Shown here: piece by piece, positions 44,576-52,863 of the stretch | Numbering within the stretch: position 1 is the first letter of the stretch | How the letters are laid out: each line of letters starts with the position of its first letter | Assembly: GCA_963703745.1 (NCBI GenBank) | Contig: CAVPFL010000004.1 | Location: forward strand, 1,426,001-1,490,000 | DNA from: AP-15 sp963703745 | GTDB taxonomy: Bacteria > Pseudomonadota > Alphaproteobacteria > ATCC43930 > CGMCC-115725 | Direction: 5' to 3' | DNA length: 64,000 nt | Notes under the pieces: generated by a model | Databases searched by the model: none | Seen by the model: only the letters and a program-made list of their open reading frames with translations | Told to the model about the DNA's origin: nothing | Made by a program: the position numbers and the translations under genes

Positions 44576-45465
44576 TGAGCGCCGCGATCAAAGAACCGCG
44601 TGCGGCACCCGATCTCGCGCGGCACCGAGCGACGGAGCTTGTCGCCGCGTGCTCGATCGAGATCTCGCCGCGCGACGACTTCGCCGGAGAAAGGCTGCGT
44701 GAGCTGCTCGATCCCGGCATGACCGTGTTTGTCAATTACCCGGGAAGCGTTACCCATCACGACGTCGTCGCCGCCTGCGCCAGGCTGCGTGGCGCTGGTT
44801 TCGATCCGGTGCCGCACATCGCGGTGCGCCGGCTGGCGAGCTTCACGCAGGCGAGCGACTTCCTGCATCGTGCCGTGGCCGAGGCGGGTGTGCGGCGTGC
44901 CCTGATCATCGGCGGCGACCCCGACCACCCGGTGGGTCCGTTCCCCGACGCCTACGACCTCCTGGCGTCCGGCCTCCTCGAGCGCTGCGGCCTGCGCGAG
45001 GTCGCCTTTGCCGGTTACCCCGAAGGCCACCCTAGGATCGCCTCGCGCGCCCTCGACGAGGCCTTGCGGGCCAAGGTGGCGTTGGCGCGCCGGCAGGGCC
45101 TCGATGCGTCGCTGGTGACTCAGTTCGGCTTCGACGCCGCGCCGATCCTGCGCTGGATTGCCGCGCTGCGCGCCCAGGACATCGTTTGCCCGGTCCTGGT
45201 CGGCATCGCCGGGCCCGCGACCGTCGCGACATTGGCGAAGTTCGCGGTACGCTGCGGCATCGGCGCATCGTTGCGCGCGCTCGCCCGCGGCCACACGGCC
45301 TTTGCGCGGATCCTCGCCGAAGCCGGCCCCGAGGCCTTGATCGGCGCGCTGGTGGCGGAGGAGGATCCCCGCCGACCGATCGACGGCCTGCACGTCTTCA
45401 CCTTTGGCGGCGTCCGTCGCACCGCCGAGTGGATTCGCGCGGCCGGCGTAAAGGAAGCCGTCTGA
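44575..45465 (+). CDS. Methylenetetrahydrofolate reductase-like protein
   Basis: This 296-residue TIM-barrel protein is of the MTHFR family (FAD enzyme that reduces 5,10-methylene-THF to 5-methyl-THF). Seen: CSIEISPRDD at strand 1, VTHHDVVAACARLRGAGFDPVPHI, RALIIGGDPDHPVGPF, VAFAGYPEGHP, VTQFGFD and VLVGIAGPA. The usual MTHFR phrases for folate and FAD are modified, so it may be a specialised member. It is coupled to the methyltransferase-like gene and is near two MetE-like genes that would use methyl-THF. Confidence 0.8.
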   Translation: MSAAIKEPRAAPDLARHRATELVAACSIEISPRDDFAGERLRELLDPGMTVFVNYPGSVTHHDVVAACARLRGAGFDPVPHIAVRRLASFTQASDFLHRAVAEAGVRRALIIGGDPDHPVGPFPDAYDLLASGLLERCGLREVAFAGYPEGHPRIASRALDEALRAKVALARRQGLDASLVTQFGFDAAPILRWIAALRAQDIVCPVLVGIAGPATVATLAKFAVRCGIGASLRALARGHTAFARILAEAGPEALIGALVAEEDPRRPIDGLHVFTFGGVRRTAEWIRAAGVKEAV

Positions 45466-45782
45466 ATCTGTCCAAGGCGACCCTTCGCCATCTCCGTGTC
45501 AAGATCGACGTGTATCTTATGTGGCAGGATGATCGCGGCAGAGCCTCGTCGGGCCGGGCCAGAGAAACCAATTCCCGGTTATTTCCCGGTTACGTCTTTT
45601 GGTTCCGGGTTTTCAACGAATGGGTTCCCGGTTTATCGAAACCGGCAATGGGTTCGTAAGTACATGATTCTAAAGGTATTGTTGATAATGTGGTAATCGA
45701 TTCAGCGGGTAATTGGAGATTTTTACCCGGTTTTTCCCGTGAGAACCGGGAAAGTCGATATCAAAGGCATCGGGCTATCGGG
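45466..45782. repeat. Intergenic cluster of TTCCCGGTT-type motifs between convergent genes
   Basis: No gene is found. The interval is AT-richer than its flanks and has repeated short motifs: ATTCCCGGTT (45571-45580), ATTTCCCGGTT (45581-45591), GGTTCCGGGTT (45601-45611), GGTTCCCGGTTT (45623-45634), and an inverted pair CCCGGTT (45726-45732) with AACCGGG (45744-45750). The inverted pair may end transcription of one or both convergent genes. Confidence 0.5.
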
Positions 45783-47375
45783 TCATTTGTCGAGCCAGGC
45801 GTCCTCCATGCGCCAACCGTTGAAGATGCTGTTGACCATGATCGTGAGGCCCTTGACGTAGGGCTGCCAGCAGGTCGCGGCGCGGTAGTAGAAGATGATC
45901 GGGCGAGCGCCGTCCTGCTGCAGCCGCCGGTCGATCTCCCACACCAGCCGCTGGCGCTTCTCGCGATCGGGCTCCATCGATTGCCGGTCGATCAATTTGT
46001 CGATCTCCGGATTGCAATACCGGGTGACGTTGAGATCGGCCCCGCACACATAGTTCGTGTAGAAGATCGGGTCGGGATCGTCGATCGCGCCGGCGCCGAG
46101 GTTCAGGCCGACGACGTAATCCTTGCGCAATAGCTTGGGAAACCAGACGGCGGTATCGACCGGGTCGAGCTCGCCATTGATGCCGATCGTCTTCAGCTGG
46201 TCGATCAGGATGATCGCCGGGTCGCGGGAGATCGGGATGTTGCGGGCCGACACCTTGACCGCGAGCGGATGGTCGGGCCCAAAGCCGAGCTTCGCCATGA
46301 TCCCACGCGCCTCGGCCCGCCGCTTCTCGACATCGGGACCGTAGCCGGGCAGGTCTGTCAACATCTCGGGCGGCAGGCCCCAGATCCCAGCGGGGGGCGG
46401 CAGCATGGCGCCGCCGATATCGCCTTGTCCCTCGTCCATGATGTCGATGAAGGCTCTGCGGTCGAGGCTCAATGCCATCGCCCGCCGGATCTCCGGGTTG
46501 TCGAAGGGCGGAACCTCGCGGTTGATGATCAGGGTTCGGTTGGCGTTGAGCGGCGCCACTTCGCAGATCGCCTGCGGGGCTTGGGCCTTTAGGTCCTTCA
46601 GCAGCGGGATCGCGACGTCATAGGGCCAGGTCATGTCGAACTTGCCGGCGGCGAAACCGAGGATCGCCGTCGACCGGTTCGGGACGATCGTCCATTCGAT
46701 GCCGTCGAGATAGGGCCGGTCGTTCTTCCAGTAATCGGGATTGCGCCTGACCCTGATCGTTTCGTTGGGTTTGAACTCGACGAATTTGAAGGGACCCGTG
46801 CCGATCGGGTGGGCGCGCATGTCGCGCGGTGGGACGTGGCAGGGATAGACCGGCGCCAGCCCGGAGGCGAGCAGGGCGAGCAACGCCGGCTGCGGCCGCT
46901 TCAGCTCGAACGCGACCGCGAAATCACCATTCGTGGTCACTCCTTCGAGGTTCTGGTACCAGGCCTTGCGCGGATTGATGCGGAGCTTCTCGCTCGACTT
47001 CCCGGTCAAGAGGTCCCAGGTGCACTTGACGTCATTGGCGGTGAAGGGTTTGCCGTCGTGCCACTTGACGCCTTGGCGAAGCGTAAAGCTGAGCTCCTTC
47101 CCGTCTTCGCTCCACGACCAGCCCGTCGCAAGCTCCGGAACGATCGCTTGCAGGCTGTTCTGCGCCACGTGCTGGTCGTAGAGGAGCAGATTGTTGAACA
47201 CCCCCATCATCGGCATCGTGGTCGATATTGTCGCCTCTTCGAGGATCGACATGCTCGCCGGGCTGTCGCGATGGTAGATCTTGAGTGTCCCGCCCGGCTT
47301 CTGGGCCAGTGCCGGATCGCCGGCGCAGAGCGCAGATAGCAGCAAGCCCGCTGCGAGGATGGCGCGAAGGGTCAT
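45783..47375 (-). CDS. ABC transporter substrate-binding protein (peptide/nickel type, family 5)
   Basis: This periplasmic binding protein of 530 residues has a signal peptide (MTLRAILAAGLLLSALCAGDPALA, cleaved near 24). Family 5 features are present: PGGTLKIYHRDSPASM, WSWSEDGKELSFTLRQGVKWHDG, NPDYWKNDRPYLDGI and RRAMALSLDRRAFI. It binds oligopeptides or similar solutes for an ABC importer, but no permease or ATPase gene lies next to it. The start at 47375 was chosen for the signal peptide; the frame runs further upstream without meaning. Confidence 0.9.
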   Translation of the reverse strand: MTLRAILAAGLLLSALCAGDPALAQKPGGTLKIYHRDSPASMSILEEATISTTMPMMGVFNNLLLYDQHVAQNSLQAIVPELATGWSWSEDGKELSFTLRQGVKWHDGKPFTANDVKCTWDLLTGKSSEKLRINPRKAWYQNLEGVTTNGDFAVAFELKRPQPALLALLASGLAPVYPCHVPPRDMRAHPIGTGPFKFVEFKPNETIRVRRNPDYWKNDRPYLDGIEWTIVPNRSTAILGFAAGKFDMTWPYDVAIPLLKDLKAQAPQAICEVAPLNANRTLIINREVPPFDNPEIRRAMALSLDRRAFIDIMDEGQGDIGGAMLPPPAGIWGLPPEMLTDLPGYGPDVEKRRAEARGIMAKLGFGPDHPLAVKVSARNIPISRDPAIILIDQLKTIGINGELDPVDTAVWFPKLLRKDYVVGLNLGAGAIDDPDPIFYTNYVCGADLNVTRYCNPEIDKLIDRQSMEPDREKRQRLVWEIDRRLQQDGARPIIFYYRAATCWQPYVKGLTIMVNSIFNGWRMEDAWLDK

Positions 47376-47444
47376 TTGTACCGTCCGCCCTCTGATGGTC
47401 GGCTCCAGGTTACCACGCTCGGCGCGCTCGGTTATGTTTCGGCG

Positions 47445-47717
47445 ATGACGGCAGAGCTCGAGACAAAGCGCATGCGGCTCGCCGCCGTCGAGCGCGAGCT
47501 CGCCGCACTCGGCATCCGGCACGACCTCGCCATGTCAGAGTTCAAATTCGACGAGGCGCGGGAGGTGCAGCAGCGGATCGAGGTGCTCGAGCGGGAACGG
47601 AGAGAGCTCGTCGACGCACTGCCCCCACCCGCCGAGCCGCCTGCCGCGGCGCCCAAGCCGGGGATGGTCCGACGCCGGCGCCTCGCGCACCGACGCCGCC
47701 GGCCGCTCCGCCGCTAA
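47445..47717 (+). CDS. Small protein with UVR-like motif
   Basis: This 90-residue protein is a helical hairpin containing a UvrB/UvrC-type UVR motif (FKFDEAREVQQRIEVLERERRE), a protein-interaction element. A Pro-rich linker and a very basic tail (VRRRRLAHRRRR) follow. The start codon is not certain; no good ribosome-binding site is visible and an upstream ATG at 47376 is in frame. The function is unknown. It lies divergent from the binding-protein gene. Confidence 0.45.
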   Translation: MTAELETKRMRLAAVERELAALGIRHDLAMSEFKFDEAREVQQRIEVLERERRELVDALPPPAEPPAAAPKPGMVRRRRLAHRRRRPLRR

Positions 47718-47725
47718 ACCATTCG

Positions 47726-48941
47726 TTAGCGCCAGAGCTGACGGCTGGCGAGTGTCGCACCTTGCGCCAAAGCTTCGAGCTTGACCCAGGCGATGTCCGG
47801 GTGGACGCGGCCGCCGAGCCCGCAATCGGTCGAGGCGATGACCCGTTCGCGGCCGACCAAATTGGCAAAGCGCAGGATGCGCTCGGCGACCAGCTCAGGA
47901 TGCTCGACGACGTTGGTCGCGTGGCTGACGACGCCGGGAAGGATAATTTTGCCGTCGGGCAGTTTAACGTCCTGCCAGACCTTCCATTCATGCTCGTGGC
48001 GGACATTACCGGCCTCGAACGAATAGGCGCCGGCATTGACCGCCAGCATGACCCCGACGATGTCACGCATCGGGATGTCGGTCGTGTGAGGGCCGTGCCA
48101 GCTGCCCCAACACAAGTGGAAGCGAATGCGCTCCTGCGGCAGGCCGCGCAGCGCATGGTTGAGCGCCTCGACCCGCACCATGATGAACTTCCGGTAATCC
48201 TCGACGTTGGGCTCGGGATCGATCATGTCCCAGCCCGTCGCGGTCGCCGGATCGTCGAGCTGGAGCACGAGCCCGGCATCGACGATCGCCTTGTATTCCT
48301 CGCGCATCGCCTCGGCACAGGCGTAGAGGAAGTCCTCGTCGCGCTCGTAGTAGGTATTCGGGATGCGGTAGGCGCTGCCCGGGGCGACGGCGGTCATGAA
48401 GCCCTCTTCAACCCCGGCCGCGGCCAGCGCCGCTTTAAAGTTGGCGATGTCGGCCCTGATCGCGACGTGCCCGGTATAGGTCAGCGGGCCGACGCAGACC
48501 GGTCCGGTCATCGGCCGCGGACCCATAAAAACACCCGAGACCGGGTCCGCATAGGCGGCGGCGAACCGCACGCGGTCGCGCCGGCTGGCGGCGTTGGTCA
48601 GCACGATCTCACCCGGACGGGGGCGTCGCGGGGTCATATGGTCGAGGCTCGGCCCGCCGAGCTCGAGCCCGCCCAGCCGCTGGAACGCATAGTTCCACCA
48701 CGCGCCGTAATTGACCCCAACTCCCGACCGACTTGCCGAATTCGCCGTCGCCTGGGACGTCGATGCCGAGTTCCTTCTGATGACCCACAACGTCGCTTAC
48801 TGCCGCCTGCAAAGTCTCCTGAAACGCATCCTCGTCGGTCGTCTCGCCAGCCTCACGCGCGCGGTTTGCCTCGATCAGGTCGTCGGGGCGCGGCAGGCTC
48901 CCGGCATGGCTCGTCAGGATATGGTCGGAGCTCGCCCTCAT
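47726..48941 (-). pseudogene. MetE-like (cobalamin-independent methionine synthase II family) protein, frameshifted copy
   Basis: This is the second member of a tandem pair. It starts at ATG 48941 (MRASSDHILTSHAGSLPRPDD) and runs to GEFGKSVGS. One extra G in a run (four C at 48715-48718 on the plus strand) then shifts the frame, and the rest (VNYGAWWNYAFQRLGGLELGG to the stop at 47726) continues in another frame. The zinc-site phrases HLCWGSWHGPH and STDCGLGG are kept. Enzymes of this family move methyl groups from folate or other donors to a thiol. The start overlaps the stop of the paralog (ATGA). Confidence 0.85.
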
Positions 48942-50143
48942 GACCTCGCTCCCCAGAGCTGGCGGCTGGCCAGTGCCGCGCCCTGAGCCAGCGCCTCGAG
49001 CTTGGCCCAGGCGATGTCCGGATGGACCCGGCCGCCGAGGCCGCAATCGGTCGAGGCGATGACCCGCTCGCGGCCGACGAGGTTAGCGAACCGCAGAATG
49101 CGCTCGGCGACGAGCTCGGGGTGCTCGACCGCATTGGTCGCATGGCTAACGACGCCGGGAAGAATCAGCTTGCCGTCCGGCAATTTGACATCCTGCCAGA
49201 CCTTCCACTCGTGCTCGTGGCGGACATTGCCGGCCTCAAACGAATAGGCCTGGGCATTAATCGCCAGCATGACCTCGACGATGTCGCGCATCGCGATGTC
49301 GGTCGTGTGGGGCCCGTGCCAGCTGCCCCAGCACAAATGAAAGCGGATGCGGTCCTGCGGCAGGCCTCGGATCGCGTAATTGAGAGCCTCGACCCGGACC
49401 ATCGTGAATTTCCGGTAGTCGTCGACGGTGGGCTCGGGGTTGATCTGGTCCCAATTCTCGGCGATTGCTGGATCGTCGAGCTGCAGCACGAGCCCGGCAT
49501 CGAGGATCGCCTTGTACTCCTCGCGCATAGCGTCGGCGCAGGCGTAGAGCAACTCCTCCTCGGTCTTGTAATGGGTGTTGCCGATCCGCGAGGCGCTCGC
49601 CGGGGCGATCGAGGTCATGAACCCCTCCTCGATCCCAGCCGCAGCCAACGCCGCCTTGAACCGGGCTATGTCGGCGGTGATCGCCTCGTGCCCGATATAG
49701 GTCAAGGGTGCCACGCAAACCGGGTGGTTGGCGGGCCGCGGCCCGGTGGTAATTCCGGAATCCGGATCGGCATAGGCGGCCGCAAAGCGCATACGGTCGC
49801 GTCGGTCGGCAAAGCTCGTCAACACCACCTCACCCGGGCGGGACCGCTGCGCCGGCAGCTCATAAAGGCCGAGCCCGCCCATATCGAGCCCGCCTAGCCG
49901 CAGGAACGAATAACGCCACCAGGCACCGTAATTGACCCGGTGCCCCATCGACTTGCCGAATTCGCCGTCGCCCGGGACCTCGATGCCGAGATCCCGCTGG
50001 CGGCGCACGACATCAGTCACCGCCGCGGTCAGCTTTTGCGTCAGCGTTCGTTCGTCGTTTGTCCCCCAGGCCTCGATCAGCTCATCCGGCCGCGGCAGGC
50101 TGCCGGCATGGCTGGTCAGGATGTGGTCGGAACTGGCTCTCAT
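48938..50143 (-). CDS. MetE-like (cobalamin-independent methionine synthase II family) protein
   Basis: This 401-residue protein resembles the C-terminal catalytic half of MetE. It has the N-terminal LTSHAGSLPRPDELIEAW, VPGDGEFGKSMGHRVNYGAWW, and the zinc ligands in HLCWGSWHGPH and STDCGLGGRVH. It lacks the N-terminal half of MetE, so it probably takes the methyl group from a smaller donor or uses a partner protein. The last 97 aligned residues differ from the downstream copy at only four positions. Co-transcribed with that copy through an ATGA overlap. Confidence 0.88.
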   Translation of the reverse strand: MRASSDHILTSHAGSLPRPDELIEAWGTNDERTLTQKLTAAVTDVVRRQRDLGIEVPGDGEFGKSMGHRVNYGAWWRYSFLRLGGLDMGGLGLYELPAQRSRPGEVVLTSFADRRDRMRFAAAYADPDSGITTGPRPANHPVCVAPLTYIGHEAITADIARFKAALAAAGIEEGFMTSIAPASASRIGNTHYKTEEELLYACADAMREEYKAILDAGLVLQLDDPAIAENWDQINPEPTVDDYRKFTMVRVEALNYAIRGLPQDRIRFHLCWGSWHGPHTTDIAMRDIVEVMLAINAQAYSFEAGNVRHEHEWKVWQDVKLPDGKLILPGVVSHATNAVEHPELVAERILRFANLVGRERVIASTDCGLGGRVHPDIAWAKLEALAQGAALASRQLWGARS

Positions 50144-50169
50144 GATCCTCCCCCAGCAGCAGTTCGCAT

Positions 50170-51432
50170 TTATGCGATGCCGAATTGAGCGATCCCATTC
50201 TGCCCCATCATGCGGGCGATCAGCGCCTCCGGGACATTGGCGTCGCGTAACCGGGCGATGGCGTCCCAGGCGCTCGTCGCGTCATGGTGCGGGTAACGCG
50301 AGCCCCAGACGACTTTTGCGGCAAAATCCTGCGGCAATTTCTGGATCAGCCGTTCCTCGGCGTCAAAGCCGAGCATGACATTGCCATGCTCCCACACCTC
50401 TTCGGGCTCGGTGCTGACCGGATAATGATGCAACAGCGGGATCACCCGGGTCGAGGCCTCCATCTTTTCGAGGACCTCCTGCATCCAGGAGGCCTTGCCG
50501 TGCGCGACGACGACCTTCATCGCCGGATAGCGTTCCATGACCGTAAACCCGATCAGGGTCGAGGCAGCGAACATGTGATTGTCGAGCCAGGGGGCGAGGA
50601 TCGGCGCCAGCGGATGGCCGAGCGGTGTGGCGCGGGTGAAGGTAGTGTTGCTCGCGGCCGCACCCCCGGCAAATGGCCCACCGCCCCCGCCGGGCACCGC
50701 CGGCTGCGCCAGTCGGTCCTTGATTTTCTCGAAGAACGGCCCGTGCGAGGTCCATTCCGGGTTCCACAGGCCGGGGGTCGCATGCACCGCTGCGGTGATC
50801 CCGAGCCGCTCCAGCTCCGCCCATAGCGGCTCGTAATAGGGATGGTTCAGGTAGCGGTCTTCGACAAACATCGGCCGGATGAAGACGGCGCGGAAAGACG
50901 GCATGCGTGCGATCCGCTGCAATTCCTCGAGCGCGAAGTCCATGTTCTGCAGCGGCAATATCGCGGCGGCGAAAAGACGCTGGGGTGCGGGCTTGCAGAA
51001 ATCGGCGATCCAGTCGTTGTAGGCGCGCGCCAGCGCGTAAGCCACGTCGGGGTCGCGCACGAGAAAGAAGCCTTCGGCAAACCAGGTCGGGTACAGCAAG
51101 GTCTGGTCGGCGCCCATCGCGTCCATGTCGGTAAGGCGGACCTGTGGGTCTGAGGCGCCTTCGGTCATCGGATGACGCATGTGCGGGTCGAGCTCCCCGA
51201 TCGCGTCCCAAGTCATGCCGGGCCTCCATAGCGCGTGGCGCGGCAGGTTCGGGTTCCCCCTATCGCGGAAGATCTCGCCGTTGACCTTCAGATAGGCACC
51301 GGTTCGGCCTTCCTGGCGCCACAGCGCGTGCTTGCCGAGCGTGCGGTACTCCGGATCGAGGTATTTCTCCCACAGCATGGGCGGCTCAACCACGTGCGAG
51401 TCGCTGTCGAATACGGCAAAGTCTTTCGCCAT
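50170..51432 (-). CDS. ACMSD-like amidohydrolase family protein
   Basis: This 420-residue member of the ACMSD/amidohydrolase-2 family includes metal-dependent decarboxylases and hydrolases of aromatic catabolism. The N-terminal FDSDSHVVEPPMLWEKYLD carries the first metal-binding His, and LTDMDAMGADQTLLYPTW and PLWAELERLG are family phrases. The ATG at 51432 overlaps the dienelactone hydrolase stop by one base (TGATG), so the two are co-translated. A second, related gene is at 57519. The exact reaction is unknown. Confidence 0.85.
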   Translation of the reverse strand: MAKDFAVFDSDSHVVEPPMLWEKYLDPEYRTLGKHALWRQEGRTGAYLKVNGEIFRDRGNPNLPRHALWRPGMTWDAIGELDPHMRHPMTEGASDPQVRLTDMDAMGADQTLLYPTWFAEGFFLVRDPDVAYALARAYNDWIADFCKPAPQRLFAAAILPLQNMDFALEELQRIARMPSFRAVFIRPMFVEDRYLNHPYYEPLWAELERLGITAAVHATPGLWNPEWTSHGPFFEKIKDRLAQPAVPGGGGGPFAGGAAASNTTFTRATPLGHPLAPILAPWLDNHMFAASTLIGFTVMERYPAMKVVVAHGKASWMQEVLEKMEASTRVIPLLHHYPVSTEPEEVWEHGNVMLGFDAEERLIQKLPQDFAAKVVWGSRYPHHDATSAWDAIARLRDANVPEALIARMMGQNGIAQFGIA

Positions 51433-52334
51433 CACGCGCTCCCGCTTGCCCTCAGGTATTTGTTGAACCAATCGAGCGTGTGCTGCCAGGCTTCTTTGGC
51501 CGCGGCTTCGTCGTATCTGGGGGTTGTGTCATTGTGGAACCCGTGATTGGCGCCTTTGTAGATATGACCCTCGTGTGTCACGTGCGCCTCCGTGAGGGCG
51601 GTATCGAAAGCTGGCCATCCTCCGGTGATACGCGTGTCGAGCTCGGCGTATTGCGCGTTTATCGGCGCTTTGATCTTGGCCGCATCGGCAGCGCTGGGCT
51701 GAGCTCCATAGAACGGAACTCCGGCGGCGAGATCGGAGCCCATCCGCACTGCCAGCTGATTGACAACACCACCACCGAAACAGAAGCCGACCGCACCGAG
51801 CTTGCCGGTGCTGTCCGGGCGTGATTTCAGCCAGGTTGCCGCGGCGAGGAAGTCTTCCGTCATCTTGCCGCGGTCGACCTGGGCGAACAGCGCTCCGCCT
51901 TTCTCGTCGTCACCGGGATAGCCACCCACCGAGGTCAGCCCATCGGGGGCAAATGCGATGAAATCGGCGACCGCCAGACGCCGCGCTACGTCCTCAATGT
52001 ATGGATTGAGACCGCGATTTTCGTGGATGACCAGGACCGAAGGCAATTTGGTCGCATTTGCCGGCCGCACGAGGTAGCCCTTGATGCTTCCGTTGCCCTG
52101 CGGCGAGGGCACGGTGTCGTAGCCTCCCTTGATCCGCTTATCGTCCGGCGGAACTTGTATGGCCCAAGCATAGTTCGGCTTGAGCATTTCGAAGAGCGCC
52201 GCCGCGGTCACGCTGCCGACGGCAAATTTTTGAGCACGATCCAAAAATTGCCGGCGGCTGATCCCACCGTGCACGTAGCCGTCGAACAGGTTCAGAAGTT
52301 CCTGCGGGAAATCCGATGCTTTCTTTCGATCCAT
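51432..52334 (-). CDS. Dienelactone hydrolase family protein, Tat-type N-terminus
   Basis: This alpha/beta hydrolase (300 residues) has nucleophile Cys185 in AVGFCFGGG, preceded by VIHENRGLNPYIEDVARRLA and followed by a His near the end (GANHGFHND). The N-terminus has SRRQFLDRA (26-34) followed by a hydrophobic stretch, a twin-arginine-like signal, so it may be exported. Family members open lactone rings in chloroaromatic and catechol degradation. The stop overlaps the amidohydrolase start. Confidence 0.88.
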   Translation of the reverse strand: MDRKKASDFPQELLNLFDGYVHGGISRRQFLDRAQKFAVGSVTAAALFEMLKPNYAWAIQVPPDDKRIKGGYDTVPSPQGNGSIKGYLVRPANATKLPSVLVIHENRGLNPYIEDVARRLAVADFIAFAPDGLTSVGGYPGDDEKGGALFAQVDRGKMTEDFLAAATWLKSRPDSTGKLGAVGFCFGGGVVNQLAVRMGSDLAAGVPFYGAQPSAADAAKIKAPINAQYAELDTRITGGWPAFDTALTEAHVTHEGHIYKGANHGFHNDTTPRYDEAAAKEAWQHTLDWFNKYLRASGSA

Positions 52335-52398
52335 ATTTATGCCCCTCTGGAATGCGAATTGCCGCGCCCCGCCGCACTGACGCGCCTCGTCTATCGTC

Positions 52399-52851
52399 CT
52401 ATTCTGGAGCGCGCTCCAGAATGCTCTTTAGTGTGACCGCCCCGTTCAATCCGGCATCAGCGACGTGTCCTCCTTCGGAAATCCGTTTGCGCTGGGCTGC
52501 CTCCCAGTGCCGGCCATCGAAGAAACAAGCGGGTTTGAGGCTTGGTCCGTCGATATCGTCGAGACAGCGCGCGTTGACCGAAACGCTGTCGGGTTGCGAG
52601 CGCGGCACGTAAAAGGCGTGCATTCCGCAATGCGAGCAGAATGTGTGCTGAGCGACGCCGGTGCCGAAGATGTAGGTCGTCAGCGAGTTTTTGCCGCGCA
52701 GCAATTGAAAATTTTCCGGCTCGACGAGAAGGTGGAGGATGCCCTTCTTCGTGCAGACGGTACAATTGCACTGCTACAGCAGGTCCAGATCGACCCCAGC
52801 GCGGAACCGGACTCGGCCGCAATGGCAGCCGCCCTCGCGGGTTTCAAGCAT
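52399..52851 (-). pseudogene. GFA/CENP-V family zinc protein with in-frame amber codon
   Basis: The 151-codon frame (start 52851 after GGAGTGCAGGA) encodes a glutathione-dependent formaldehyde-activating enzyme-like protein: EGGCHCGRVRF, then QCNCTVCTKKGILHLL, LTTYIFGTGVAQHTFCSHCG and HAFYVPRSQPDS. All zinc cysteines are present, but codon 26 (52774-52776) is TAG, just before the second cysteine group. Everything else is in one frame. It may be a fresh nonsense mutation, a sequence error, or read through. In this form only a 25-residue peptide is made. Confidence 0.8.
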
Positions 52852-52863
52852 TCCTGCACTCCT

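Noticed and set aside
49022..49897. Plus-strand open frame across the MetE-like gene
   Set aside because: It is antisense to the zinc-site motifs of the MetE-like protein.
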